Shown: in pieces, positions 1 through 8,154 of the stretch | Layout of the letters: every line of letters begins with the position of its first letter | Position numbering within the stretch: position 1 is the stretch's first letter | DNA from: Moraxella sp035181385 | GTDB taxonomy: Bacteria > Pseudomonadota > Gammaproteobacteria > Pseudomonadales > Moraxellaceae | Assembly (NCBI RefSeq): GCF_035181385.1 | Contig: NZ_JAXCJK010000005.1 | Location: 1 to 64,000 of the forward strand | DNA length: 64,000 bases | Direction of reading: 5' to 3' | Made by a program: the position numbers and the translations under genes | Notes under the pieces: model-generated | The model's database searches: none | The model's input: only the letters and a program-made list of their open reading frames with translations | Told to the model about the DNA's origin: nothing

Positions 1-66
1 AAGTGAAACGTCTTAGCGCCGATGGTAGTGTGGTTCGCCCATGTGAGAGTAGGTCATCGTCAGCAC
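1..66 (+). rRNA. rrf: 5S ribosomal RNA, 3' end (partial)
   Basis: The first bases match the 3' half of bacterial 5S rRNA, including the GCGCCGATGGTAGTGTGG block and the closing GAGAGTAGGTCATCGTCAG segment. The gene enters from the left edge, so only its last 60-odd bases are present. It is on the plus strand, which implies that replication normally crosses this region left to right, because rrn operons almost always lie on the leading strand. The exact mature 3' end is not certain. Confidence 0.93.
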
Positions 67-73
67 CTTATTT

Positions 74-107
74 AGCCCCCTTCAACGGTTGTTGGAGGGG
101 GTTTTTG
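74..107 (+). terminator. rrn operon intrinsic terminator
   Basis: An 11-bp stem (76-86 paired with 91-101, one G-U pair) with a 4-nt loop is followed by a T run. It lies directly after the 5S rRNA, as expected for the end of an rRNA operon. Confidence 0.85.
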
Positions 108-111
108 GGGG

Positions 112-141
112 TTGACAGTGGGGTGTGTAAAATGTCATAAT
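112..141 (+). promoter_or_regulatory. Candidate sigma-70 promoter of the pilin gene
   Basis: A perfect -35 TTGACA (112-117), an 18-bp spacer and a -10 CATAAT (136-141) lie about 30 bp upstream of the pilin ATG. I do not see the GG-N10-GC signature of a sigma-54 promoter, which drives pilin genes in some relatives. Confidence 0.5.
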
Positions 142-171
142 TCACACTCATTTATTTTTTAAGGTTATTTT

Positions 172-639
172 ATGATTGCTCAAAAGGGCTTTACCTTAAT
201 TGAATTACTCATTGTAATTGTGATTATTGGTGTTCTTGCAATGTTTGCTATTCCAAAATTTCAAAATCGTACAGCGGTTGCTCAAGTAAGCCGTGTTACA
301 ATGGAGACTAGCCAAATTCGTAGCTCTGTTGATATTTGTTTAATGCAAGGAAGCAAGGGTACTGACTGTGCTTTGGGTTGGACAAAAAGCAATCTATTGG
401 AAAGTACTGATGCATCAGCTGCTGCTAGTGATACCAACCCTGCAACTGGCCAGTCTGGCCTGTCGGTTACTTTGGGTGAGACATCAAGCATTAAAGCAAC
501 ATTGGGTGGTGATGCTTCTCGCTCATTACATGGCAAAAAAGTAATCTGGACTCGTAGTAAAGATGGAGTTTGGACCTGTACTACCGATGTTGACAAAGAT
601 TTGCGTACACAAGGCTGTCAGGCAATTTCAACAGAGTGA
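172..639 (+). CDS. pilA: Type IVa pilin, major-pilin type
   Basis: Predicted 155-aa type IV pilin precursor. The leader is six residues ending in Gly. Mature pilin begins FTLIELLIVIVIIGVLA, with the conserved Phe1 and Glu5 and the hydrophobic assembly helix. Four cysteines are visible: a pair around residues 57-66 and a C-terminal pair in the WTC...GC arrangement that forms the pilin D-region disulfide loop. The overall pattern, including an alanine, serine and threonine-rich middle, resembles Acinetobacter PilA more than the short Moraxella bovis pilins. The product would be processed by a prepilin peptidase (not in this window) and built into pili for twitching motility and DNA uptake. The gene stands alone between the rrn terminator and rpsB. 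Whether it is the major pilin or a minor one cannot be settled here. Confidence 0.9.
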   Translation: MIAQKGFTLIELLIVIVIIGVLAMFAIPKFQNRTAVAQVSRVTMETSQIRSSVDICLMQGSKGTDCALGWTKSNLLESTDASAAASDTNPATGQSGLSVTLGETSSIKATLGGDASRSLHGKKVIWTRSKDGVWTCTTDVDKDLRTQGCQAISTE

Positions 640-647
640 TAAATTGA

Positions 648-676
648 TTGCAGTTATCTTATTCTTTTGCTATAAT
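648..676 (+). promoter_or_regulatory. Promoter of rpsB-tsf
   Basis: A -35 TTGCAG (648-653), a 17-bp spacer and a perfect -10 TATAAT (671-676), preceded by TGC (extended -10 form), give a strong predicted sigma-70 promoter. Transcription would start near 683 and leave about 175 nt of leader before the rpsB ATG. Confidence 0.7.
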
Positions 677-857
677 AGTGCGTCTATTTTTATATAGGCA
701 TATTTTTTGATTCATACTACACACACAAAAGTTGCATAAGCAAAAAATAACGGGGTGTTTGAAGGTTTGATTAATTTGCTGTCATGGCAAATGCGTGCCT
801 TTGGATTCGATATTTTACTTTTGTGGAGGCGTAACCCAACTTAATTTAGGAACTTTT

Positions 858-1673
858 ATGTCAGAAAAAAACCCAACTCAAATCTCAATGCGTGATTTAT
901 TAGAAGCAGGCGCTCATTTTGGTCATCAAACTCGTTTTTGGAACCCAAAAATGAACCAATATATTTTTGGTGCTCGCAACCGCATTCACATCATTAACCT
1001 TGAGCATACCGTTAAGCAATTTAACGAAGCACTGACTTTTGTTAATCAACAAGCTGCTCATCGCAATAAGATTTTATTTGTTGGTACTAAGCGTGCAGCA
1101 AGTGGTGTAATTCGTGAGCAAGCACAGCGTGCTGGCATGCCTTATATTGACCATCGTTGGTTGGGTGGTACTCTGACTAACTGGAAAACTATCCGTCAGT
1201 CTATTACTCGTTTAAAAGAGCTGGAAAAACAAGCTGAAGATGGTACTTTTGCCAAGCTAACTAAGCGTGAAGCATTGGAACGCACCAGAGATATGGAAAA
1301 GTTGGAGCGTGCTTTGGGCGGTATCAAAGAGATGGGCGGTTTGCCAGATGCGTTATTTGTTATTGACGTTGATCATGAGGCCATTGCCATTAAAGAAGCA
1401 AAAAATCTTGGTATTCCTGTTATTGGTATTGTTGATACCAACTCAAATCCAGATAATGTTGACTATGTGATTGCTGCTAATGATGATGCAATTCGTGCAG
1501 TGAGTTTGTATGCAACTGCAGTGGCAGATGCGATTATTGCTGGTAAAGAATATGCGAAAACACAAGGCAATAAGGCTGAGTTAGATGACACCAAAGCCGC
1601 TGATCGTGAAAATGCAACAGCAGAATTGGAAGATAAGATTGACCAATCAGGTCAAGTGGTAAACAACTACTGA
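858..1673 (+). CDS. rpsB: 30S ribosomal protein S2
   Basis: 271-aa S2 protein of the small ribosomal subunit. The N-terminus (MRDLLEAGAHFGHQT), the RWLGGTLTNWKT block and the PDALFVIDVDHEAIAIKEA region are diagnostic. I place the start at 858 rather than at the longer in-frame 795 because homologues begin right before ISMRDLLEAG and an AGGA-type ribosome site precedes 858. It forms an operon with tsf, 93 bp downstream, the usual pairing. The long leader suggests autoregulation by S2, as known for other gammaproteobacteria, but this is inferred. Confidence 0.97.
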   Translation: MSEKNPTQISMRDLLEAGAHFGHQTRFWNPKMNQYIFGARNRIHIINLEHTVKQFNEALTFVNQQAAHRNKILFVGTKRAASGVIREQAQRAGMPYIDHRWLGGTLTNWKTIRQSITRLKELEKQAEDGTFAKLTKREALERTRDMEKLERALGGIKEMGGLPDALFVIDVDHEAIAIKEAKNLGIPVIGIVDTNSNPDNVDYVIAANDDAIRAVSLYATAVADAIIAGKEYAKTQGNKAELDDTKAADRENATAELEDKIDQSGQVVNNY

Positions 1674-1766
1674 TTACAAAATCGTTCATGACAAGCATTG
1701 GTTGTTAATATTTAGCAACTAATGCGATTTATTTTCAAAGATTTAATTAAAAATAAGGTTGTAACT

Positions 1767-2645
1767 ATGTCTCAAGTATCTGCAAAAACCGTTAAAGAGC
1801 TTCGTGATCGCACGGGTCTTGGTATGATGGAGTGCAAAAAAGCCTTGGAAGAAGCGGGTGGTGATATTGAGCTTGCTATTGATAATTTGCGTAAATCAGG
1901 ACAGGCAAAAGCTGCCAAAAAAGCGGGGAATATCGCTGCTGATGGTGCCATCATTATTGCTCAAACTGCTGGTAAAGCATTGCTTTTAGAGGTAAACTGC
2001 CAAACTGACTTTGTGGCAAAAGATGAGAATTTCACTGCATTTGCTAACAAAGTAGCTGAATTGGCATTGGCGAATAACACGACTGATGTAGAGGTAATCT
2101 CTGCTCTGCCTTATGGTGATGGTGAAACTGTTGAAGAGGCCCGTATTGCTTTAGTTCAAAAAATTGGTGAAAATATCCAAATTCGTCGTGCTGAAGTTAT
2201 TGAAGGTTCCAACCTTGCTGCATACCGTCATGGTCTGCGTATCGGTGTTGTAGTTTCTTACGAAGGTGGTTCAGAAGAGCTTGGTAAATCTGTAGCAATG
2301 CAAGTTGCTGCATTTAATCCGTTGGCTGTTGATGAAGAGAGTGTACCTGCTGATATTTTAGCTCGTGAAAAAGATATTATTGAAGCAAAAGCAAAAGAAT
2401 CTGGTAAGCCAGAAGTGGTTATCGAAAAAATGATTACTGGTGGTGTTCAAAAATACCTAAACGAAGTTACCTTAGTAAATCAACCATATGTGATAGATAA
2501 TGACAAAAAAGTTGGTGAGGTACTAAAAGCTGAAAATGCTACTGTTGTTAGCTTCAAACGCTTAGAGGTTGGTGAGGGTATTGAGAAGAAGCAGGAAGAT
2601 TTTGCTGCTGAAGTTGCTGCTGCACAAGCTGCCGCTAAAGCATAA
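1767..2645 (+). CDS. tsf: Elongation factor Ts
   Basis: 292-aa guanine nucleotide exchange factor for EF-Tu. The N-terminal UBA-like domain (residues 1-50, with TGLGMMECKKALEEAGGD) contacts EF-Tu, and LLEVNCQTDFVAKDENF marks the core domain. An AAGG site about 7 nt upstream supports the ATG at 1767 rather than the in-frame ATG at 1722, which would add 15 non-conserved residues. It is the second gene of the rpsB-tsf operon and is followed by a strong terminator. Confidence 0.97.
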   Translation: MSQVSAKTVKELRDRTGLGMMECKKALEEAGGDIELAIDNLRKSGQAKAAKKAGNIAADGAIIIAQTAGKALLLEVNCQTDFVAKDENFTAFANKVAELALANNTTDVEVISALPYGDGETVEEARIALVQKIGENIQIRRAEVIEGSNLAAYRHGLRIGVVVSYEGGSEELGKSVAMQVAAFNPLAVDEESVPADILAREKDIIEAKAKESGKPEVVIEKMITGGVQKYLNEVTLVNQPYVIDNDKKVGEVLKAENATVVSFKRLEVGEGIEKKQEDFAAEVAAAQAAAKA

Positions 2646-2651
2646 TCAATC

Positions 2652-2708
2652 ATTTCTATACAATAAAAAAACGCGCTTTTTGAGTGCGTTTTTTTATTGT
2701 ATAGAAAT
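2652..2708. terminator. Intrinsic terminator after tsf
   Basis: A long imperfect inverted repeat has outer arms ATTTCTATACAATAAAAAAA at 2652-2671 and the matching sequence ending at 2708, around a GCGC/AGTGC core. The A and T runs on both sides make it able to act in either direction. Confidence 0.85.
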
Positions 2709-2795
2709 TTAAAATCATAAAAACCTTACTAAATATTGGATAAATTAACCAAAAAAAAGTACAATAGGGATTACTTTATTATTGGAGTGTGCAAA

Positions 2796-3446
2796 GTGTT
2801 TGATAAAAATAATTTTATTCAATTGTTGCTTGATTATCATGTATTAAAATTTGGTGAATTTACCTTAAAGTCTGGTCGTATCAGCCCTTATTTTTTTAAT
2901 GCTGGACTTTTATCTGGTGGTAAAGTCTTATCCATATTATCTGAAGGTTATGCAGACATTTTGGTAACTGAGTTAAATAAACAGCATAATTCGATGATTT
3001 TTGGGGCGGCATATAAGGGCATTCCTTTTGTAGCGACGACGGCACAAACGCTATGGCGTAATCATGGCGTTGATGTTGAGTGGGGTTATAACCGTAAAGA
3101 GGTTAAGAATCATGGTGAGGGTGGGCATCTTGTTGGAGCTAGTCTGCAAGGAAAGTCGGTATGGGTGATTGACGATGTGATGACTGCAGGAACGGCGGTG
3201 CGTGAAGTGATGAACATTTTAAAAAATGCAGGTGCAAATTTTGCTGGAATTGTCATCGCACTTGATCGCAAGGAAAAGGGCCAAGATCAACGCTCGGCAG
3301 TTCAGCAAATTCAAGATGACTTTGGCGTGCCTGTGCATAGCCTTGTGAATATTGATGATATTATTGGATTTTTACAAGCAAAGGGTGAGATTGAGTATCT
3401 GGAAAAAATGCAAGCTTATCGTGAGCAATATGGAGTTGTATCATGA
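2796..3446 (+). CDS. pyrE: Orotate phosphoribosyltransferase
   Basis: 216-aa enzyme that joins orotate to PRPP to make orotidine 5'-phosphate in pyrimidine synthesis. The VLKFGEFTLKSGRISPYFFNAG N-terminal half, the RKEVKNHGEGG loop and the VWVIDDVMTAGTAVRE PRPP-binding motif are all present. I choose the GTG at 2796: the sequence then aligns with homologues from the first residue and a TTGGAG ribosome site lies about 9 nt upstream. Upstream in-frame starts would add 20 lysine- and tyrosine-rich residues. The stop overlaps the gshB start (ATGA), which suggests translational coupling. Confidence 0.95.
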   Translation: MFDKNNFIQLLLDYHVLKFGEFTLKSGRISPYFFNAGLLSGGKVLSILSEGYADILVTELNKQHNSMIFGAAYKGIPFVATTAQTLWRNHGVDVEWGYNRKEVKNHGEGGHLVGASLQGKSVWVIDDVMTAGTAVREVMNILKNAGANFAGIVIALDRKEKGQDQRSAVQQIQDDFGVPVHSLVNIDDIIGFLQAKGEIEYLEKMQAYREQYGVVS

Positions 3447-4393
3447 AACCGCTTAAATTTTTAATCGTAATGGACGATATTAAAACCATTAACTACAAAA
3501 AAGACAGCACTCTTGCAATGGCGTGGGCGATTAGCGATAAAAATCATCAGCTTTATTATTGTCAAATCAGCGATTTGTGGTTAGATAATGGCGAATTGAT
3601 GATTGATTGTCAATCATTACAAGTCTTTAAAAACCCTGATAATTTTTATGAATTGGGCGAAAAAAATACCGTCAAAGCGACCGATTTTGATGTGATTTTA
3701 ATGCGAAAAGACCCGCCTTTTGATATGAAATTTTTGTATGCTTTGTATTTACTGGATTTTGCCAAACGAGCAGAGGTTTTGGTCGTTAATGATCCAATGA
3801 GCGTCAAAGAATGCAATGAAAAGTTGTTTGCGGTGCAATTTAGTCATCTGATGACCCCAACCGTAGTCAGCCAAAAGCAAAGCCATATCCGTGATTTTAT
3901 CCAAAATCATAATGATGTGATTGTCAAGCCCTTGGACGGAATGGGCGGAATGGGGATTTTCCGCCTAAGTGCGGACGGCCCCAATATTGGGGCAACGCTA
4001 GAAATGCTTACCCAAAATGAAACGCTACCCATTATGGCTCAAAAATTTATCCCCCAAATCACAGAAGGCGATAAACGCATTTTGATTGTCGGTGGCAAGC
4101 CTGTGGATTACTGCCTAGCTCGTATTCCTGCCAGTGGCGAGACTCGGGGCAATTTGGCGGCAGGCGGAACAGGCGTGGCAATGGCACTGACCGACAAAGA
4201 GCGAGCCTTGGCAAATGAAATCGCCCCAATTTTGGTGCAAAAAGGCTTGTATTTTGTGGGGCTTGATGTGATTGGCGGTTACATTACCGAAATTAATGTA
4301 ACCAGCCCCACCTGCATTCGTGAAATTGATGAGCAATGCGGCACACAGATTGCTGTGGATTTTGTGAAATGTGTTGAGCACTTGCTGGCTTGA
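3443..4393 (+). CDS. gshB: Glutathione synthetase
   Basis: 316-aa ATP-grasp enzyme that adds glycine to gamma-glutamylcysteine. The N-terminal MDDI..I.Y.KDST segment, RKDPPFDMKFLYALYLLD, NDPMSVKECNEKLFA, VKPLDGMGGMGIFR (ATP loop), EGDKRILIVGG and the end EINVTSPTCIREID are typical of bacterial GshB. The length is as expected. It overlaps pyrE by 4 bp, so the two are probably co-transcribed although metabolically unrelated. A 182-bp gap without obvious signals separates it from murG. Confidence 0.96.
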   Translation: MKPLKFLIVMDDIKTINYKKDSTLAMAWAISDKNHQLYYCQISDLWLDNGELMIDCQSLQVFKNPDNFYELGEKNTVKATDFDVILMRKDPPFDMKFLYALYLLDFAKRAEVLVVNDPMSVKECNEKLFAVQFSHLMTPTVVSQKQSHIRDFIQNHNDVIVKPLDGMGGMGIFRLSADGPNIGATLEMLTQNETLPIMAQKFIPQITEGDKRILIVGGKPVDYCLARIPASGETRGNLAAGGTGVAMALTDKERALANEIAPILVQKGLYFVGLDVIGGYITEINVTSPTCIREIDEQCGTQIAVDFVKCVEHLLA

Positions 4394-4575
4394 GCCAATA
4401 AAAGTAAAATGAGCAGAGTTGCTGTCTTTGATGTGTAAAGGCACATTATGTAGTATGAGATTTTGTTGAGTAAATGATGAATTGAATATCATATCGAATA
4501 TGTTATTGACCATAAATATGGCTAAGTTGGAATTAATCCGACTGCTATTTTGGATGATAAAAAAGGGGGTAAAAC

Positions 4576-5646
4576 ATGAATGTCTTAATTATGGCAGCAG
4601 GCACAGGTGGGCATATTTTTCCTGCCCTTGCGGTGGCGGACGAGCTGACACGCCGTGGGGCGGTGGTGCATTGGCTTGGCACGCCAAATGGTATGGAAAA
4701 CCGCTTGGTCAAGGATTATCCGATGCACCACATTGCGATGCAAGGCATTCGTGGCAACGGTCTTATGCGTAAAATCAAATTGCCTTTTATGCTCTTTAAC
4801 GCCACAAACCACGCCAAAAAAGTTATCAAAAACAACAACATAGATATCTTGGTGGGTTTTGGTGGTTATGTCAGCTCGGCAGGTGGACTGGCAGGCAAAT
4901 TGGCAGGCAAACCGCTGATTATCCACGAACAAAACGCCATCTGTGGTATGAGCAATCGCACCCTAGCACGCTTTGCCGATGTGGTATTGCAAGCCTTTGA
5001 TAATGCGTTTGGTGGTGAATTTGCCGACAAAACTTTGACGGTGGGCAATCCTGTGCGTGCCGATTTTGCACTTGTGCCAGCCCCTGACAAACGCTATGAT
5101 TTGACCGATAAGTCGCCCCTAAAAGTGTTGGTGGTGGGGGGCAGTTTGGGAGCAAGTGCTATCAATACGGCGATTGTGGATTTATTAAAAACCAAGCCCA
5201 ATCTTATCATCAAGCACCAATGCGGTCGTGATAATTTTGATGCCGTGCAAAACGCCTACACGCAGGCAGGCATTGACCTACAGCGTGCCACGCCCTTGGC
5301 ATTTATTGACGATATGGCGGCTGCCTATGCGTGGGCGGATGTGGTGGTGTGCCGAGCAGGTGCTTTGACGGTGAGCGAGATAGCAAGCCTTGGTGTGGCG
5401 GCGATTTTTATCCCTTTGCCGACAGCGGTGGACGACCACCAAACCTTTAATGCCAAATCCTTAACCGATAATGGGGCAGCGATTTTATTGCCCCAAAGTG
5501 AATTATCGGGCGAAAAACTTGCCCAAATTTTAAATACGCTTGACCGTGAAAAGTGTTTGGCGATGGCACAAAAAGCCAAAAGTTATGCCAAACACGATGT
5601 CGCCAAAACGGTGGCGGAGATGGTGCTTGCGAGTGTGAAAGGGTAG
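4576..5646 (+). CDS. murG: UDP-GlcNAc: lipid I N-acetylglucosaminyltransferase
   Basis: 356-aa GT28-family enzyme. It transfers GlcNAc to lipid I on the inner face of the cytoplasmic membrane to make lipid II. The N-terminal glycine loop (LIMAAGTGGHIFPALAVADEL), HEQNAICGMSNR, the second glycine loop VLVVGGSLGASAIN and the donor-site block VVCRAGALTVSEIASLG are seen. A G-rich ribosome site precedes the ATG. It opens the dcw block in this window; no ftsW is found immediately upstream, where gshB sits instead. Confidence 0.96.
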   Translation: MNVLIMAAGTGGHIFPALAVADELTRRGAVVHWLGTPNGMENRLVKDYPMHHIAMQGIRGNGLMRKIKLPFMLFNATNHAKKVIKNNNIDILVGFGGYVSSAGGLAGKLAGKPLIIHEQNAICGMSNRTLARFADVVLQAFDNAFGGEFADKTLTVGNPVRADFALVPAPDKRYDLTDKSPLKVLVVGGSLGASAINTAIVDLLKTKPNLIIKHQCGRDNFDAVQNAYTQAGIDLQRATPLAFIDDMAAAYAWADVVVCRAGALTVSEIASLGVAAIFIPLPTAVDDHQTFNAKSLTDNGAAILLPQSELSGEKLAQILNTLDREKCLAMAQKAKSYAKHDVAKTVAEMVLASVKG

Positions 5647-5687
5647 GGTGTTAATTTTAAAATTGATTTTAAAGTTTTGGAAAGTAA

Positions 5688-5704
5688 GGTGCGTACCACG
5701 CACC
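5688..5704. repeat. Short palindromic repeat GGTGCGT-ACGCACC, copy 1
   Basis: A 17-bp perfect palindrome with 7-bp arms and a 3-nt centre lies just after murG. Related copies are at 5728-5744 (degenerate) and 6498-6514, so the intervening DUF2625 gene is flanked by this repeat family. Confidence 0.7.
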
Positions 5705-5727
5705 ATTAAAAAGTTTGAAATAAAAAC

Positions 5728-5744
5728 GGTGCGTATTATATACC
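5728..5744. repeat. Short palindromic repeat, degenerate copy 2
   Basis: The left arm GGTGCGT is intact but the right arm has decayed to ATATACC. The following TTACG is shared with copy 3, so copies 2 and 3 match as direct repeats over about 27 bp on the two sides of the DUF2625 gene. Confidence 0.65.
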
Positions 5745-5775
5745 TTACGATTAATAAATTTCAATAGTTAAAAAT

Positions 5776-6426
5776 ATGAAAACCTTACAAGAGTTAATAA
5801 ACTTAGATGAACCTGCTTGGGAATTGATACAAGAATGGTTAAATAACGCCAATAAACCTTACGAAATCATTCCCAAAAATCAAGAGCAAGCAGAACAAGA
5901 ATTGCTTGCCAATCAAGTAACAACCCGTTCGCCTATGGGGGCGATTATTTATGAAACGGGCGGAATGTTAATAGATAATGGTTGTCTTAGAATTTTGGGT
6001 TCGGGTGGCAAAAAATTAAACCGCACCCTTAGTGGCTGGAATAAAGGAAAATCTTTTGAAAATATTGGCGATGTGCCGTCATTTTTATTGATTGCTGATG
6101 ATGTGCTTGGTGGTTATTTTGCCATTAACGGTGGCGGATTGGGCGATAATTTGGGAGTGATTTATTATTTTGCTCCCGATTTGTTGGCTTGGGAAGATTT
6201 AAATATCACTTATTCGCATTTTATTGAGTGGGCTTTGACTGGCGATTTGGAGCAATTTTATCAAGGATTTCGTTGGCAAAATTGGCAAGATGAAGTTAAG
6301 CAATTAGACGGTAATCAAGTTTTTTCATTTTTTCCTTTTTTATCTACCCAAGAAGGAAAAGAAATTGATAAAGTCAGCAGAAAAGTTATTTCAATCCAAG
6401 AGCATTATTCGGCTTTTTGTGAATAA
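5776..6426 (+). CDS. DUF2625 family protein
   Basis: 216-aa protein of unknown function that I recognise as DUF2625 family from the N-terminal pattern ELINLDEPAWELIQEW, the TTRSPMGAIIYETGGMLIDNG block (about residues 54-76) and LRILGSGGKKLNR. The later part is rich in aromatic residues (YYFAPDLLAWEDL, FRWQNWQDE). No signal peptide or membrane segment is visible, so a cytoplasmic location is likely. It interrupts the murG-murC order of the dcw cluster and is flanked by copies of a short palindromic repeat. Its local base composition looks more AT-rich than murG or murC. It has no obvious role in cell wall synthesis; I infer a later insertion. Confidence 0.75.
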   Translation: MKTLQELINLDEPAWELIQEWLNNANKPYEIIPKNQEQAEQELLANQVTTRSPMGAIIYETGGMLIDNGCLRILGSGGKKLNRTLSGWNKGKSFENIGDVPSFLLIADDVLGGYFAINGGGLGDNLGVIYYFAPDLLAWEDLNITYSHFIEWALTGDLEQFYQGFRWQNWQDEVKQLDGNQVFSFFPFLSTQEGKEIDKVSRKVISIQEHYSAFCE

Positions 6427-6497
6427 AATTTTTAGGGTAAGTAGATGTACATTATACGCCATTTAATATTTAATTGTTTTAAATATTAAAAATAAAC

Positions 6498-6514
6498 GGT
6501 GCGTATTACGCACC
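6498..6514. repeat. Short palindromic repeat, copy 3
   Basis: Perfect palindrome with arms GGTGCGT and ACGCACC around ATT, between the DUF2625 gene and murC. It is followed by TTACG, as in copy 2. It could act as an RNA hairpin after the DUF2625 gene, but no T run follows directly. Confidence 0.7.
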
Positions 6515-6568
6515 TTACGCCCAAACCCCATTTTAAAAACCCCAATTTAATTTTTAAAGGAACAACAA

Positions 6569-8011
6569 ATGAACCACGCCCAACTTCCCAAACAACTGAT
6601 CCAAATCCCCGAAATGCGTCGCATTAAACACATTCATTTTGTCGGGATTGGTGGGGCAGGAATGTGTGGCATTGCCGAAGTGTTATTTAATCAAGGCTAT
6701 GGCGTATCAGGCTCGGATATCAAGCAAAGTGGCGTTACCCAAAGGCTTAGCCAATTGGGTATGACCATTTTTATTGGACATAACGCCGATAACATCAAAA
6801 ACGCCGATGTGATTGTGGTGTCATCTGCCATTGACAAAAACAATCCAGAGATTAAATCGGCACTGCAAGCTCGCTTGCCTGTGGTTCGCCGTGCTGATAT
6901 GCTCGGTGAGCTTATGCGTTATCGCCATAGCATTGCGGTGGCGGGCGCTCACGGCAAAACCACGACCACAAGCCTTTTGACGATGATGCTGACCGAAGCA
7001 GGCTTTGACCCCACTTATGTGATTGGCGGTAAATTAAATGCGTCTGGCAAAAATGCGTCTTTGGGCAACAGCCGATATTTGGTGGCAGAAGCGGACGAGT
7101 CGGACGCATCATTTTTAAGTCTTAGACCGATGGCGTGCATTGTTACCAATATTGACGAAGACCATATGGACACCTATGAAAACAGTTTTGACAAATTAAA
7201 ACAAGCCTATATTCAGTTTTTGCACAATATGCCCTTTTATGGTTTGGCGGTGGTGTGTGGCGATGACGATGAATTGTATCAGATGATTGATGAGATTGCT
7301 CGCCCTGTTTTGACTTTTGGGCTAAAACCGCACAACGATGTGCAAGCCACCGACCTACAAGTGGACGGCACTCGCACGCATTTTACCGTTTTGCGAAAAG
7401 ACAAACAGCCGTTAAAAATTACCTTAAATATCCCCGGGTTACACAATGTCTATAACGCCCTTGGGGCGATTGCGATGGCAAGCGATGAAGGCGTGTCGGA
7501 CGATGCGATTGTGCGTGCGGTGGGTAAATTTGCAGGCGTGGGACGGCGGTTTGAACAGCAGGCACAAGTGGCGTTGGGCAGTGGCGATGTGCTTTTGATT
7601 GACGATTATGGGCATCACCCCACCGAAGTGTTGGCGACCATTGCCACCGCTCGGCAAAGTTATCCAGACCGCCGTTTGGTGATGATGTTTCAACCGCACC
7701 GTTACAGTCGTACACGAGATTGTTTTAATGACTTTGTGGCGGTGTTGTCGCAGGTGGACAAATTGATATTGCTTGATGTCTATGGGGCAGGCGAAGAGCC
7801 AATTAAGGGGGCGACAAGCGATGATTTGGCACGCTCTATTCGTGAGCGTGGGCAAGTTGAGCCGATTGTGTTAAATGTGGACGACAAAACCCAAATCAAG
7901 CAAGTATTGCAAGCAGGGCTAAAAGCGAATGATTTATTAATCACGCAAGGGGCAGGCAATGTGGGGCAGTTGTGTGTGGAGTTGAGGGAGAATGGGGTTT
8001 ATTTAAACTAA
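6569..8011 (+). CDS. murC: UDP-N-acetylmuramate--L-alanine ligase
   Basis: 480-aa Mur ligase that adds L-alanine, the first stem residue, to UDP-MurNAc. Visible motifs are the N-terminal Rossmann loop HFVGIGGAGMCGIAEVL, the ATP P-loop AVAGAHGKTTTTSLL, EADESDASFL, NIDEDHMDTY and, in the C-terminal domain, DDYGHHPTEV and FQPHRYSRTRD. An AAGGA ribosome site precedes the ATG. It would normally be followed directly by ddl; here about 790 bp with a toxin-antitoxin pair lie between them. Confidence 0.97.
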   Translation: MNHAQLPKQLIQIPEMRRIKHIHFVGIGGAGMCGIAEVLFNQGYGVSGSDIKQSGVTQRLSQLGMTIFIGHNADNIKNADVIVVSSAIDKNNPEIKSALQARLPVVRRADMLGELMRYRHSIAVAGAHGKTTTTSLLTMMLTEAGFDPTYVIGGKLNASGKNASLGNSRYLVAEADESDASFLSLRPMACIVTNIDEDHMDTYENSFDKLKQAYIQFLHNMPFYGLAVVCGDDDELYQMIDEIARPVLTFGLKPHNDVQATDLQVDGTRTHFTVLRKDKQPLKITLNIPGLHNVYNALGAIAMASDEGVSDDAIVRAVGKFAGVGRRFEQQAQVALGSGDVLLIDDYGHHPTEVLATIATARQSYPDRRLVMMFQPHRYSRTRDCFNDFVAVLSQVDKLILLDVYGAGEEPIKGATSDDLARSIRERGQVEPIVLNVDDKTQIKQVLQAGLKANDLLITQGAGNVGQLCVELRENGVYLN

Positions 8012-8152
8012 GGGTTAATAAGCGATTGGTGTAAATATCAATTTATCTTAAAACCCTTGCCAAAGGCAGGCGAGTTTTATTATTTTAAAGGTCAATTGAC
8101 CAAACCAATCAATGGGCTAAAAGTTTGTGCTGATATATTGAATAAGGAGTAG
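8012..8152 (+). pseudogene. Possible remnant of a coding sequence after murC
   Basis: Directly after the murC stop the same frame stays open for about 46 codons to a TAG at 8150-8152. The translation, with segments such as WCKYQFILKPLPKAGEFYYF and KPINGLKVCADILNKE, looks like ordinary protein. I see no usable start codon in it. It may be the 3' end of a lost gene brought in with, or cut by, the neighbouring toxin-antitoxin insertion. I do not recognise the family. Chance openness over 46 codons is possible. Confidence 0.3.
8090..8101. promoter_or_regulatory. 12-bp palindrome, candidate antitoxin operator
   Basis: GGTCAATTGACC is a perfect palindrome 54 bp upstream of the antitoxin start. Type II antitoxins commonly autoregulate through palindromes upstream of their operon. 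Assignment to this role is inference only. Confidence 0.35.
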
Positions 8153-8154
8153 TG

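Noticed and set aside
4482..4772. 96-aa plus-strand ORF before murG
   Set aside because: It overlaps the murG 5' end in another frame; the murG start has a better ribosome site and full homology.
5647..6568. Insertion sequence carrying the DUF2625 gene
   Set aside because: No transposase or long terminal inverted repeats are present; only short palindromic repeats flank the gene.
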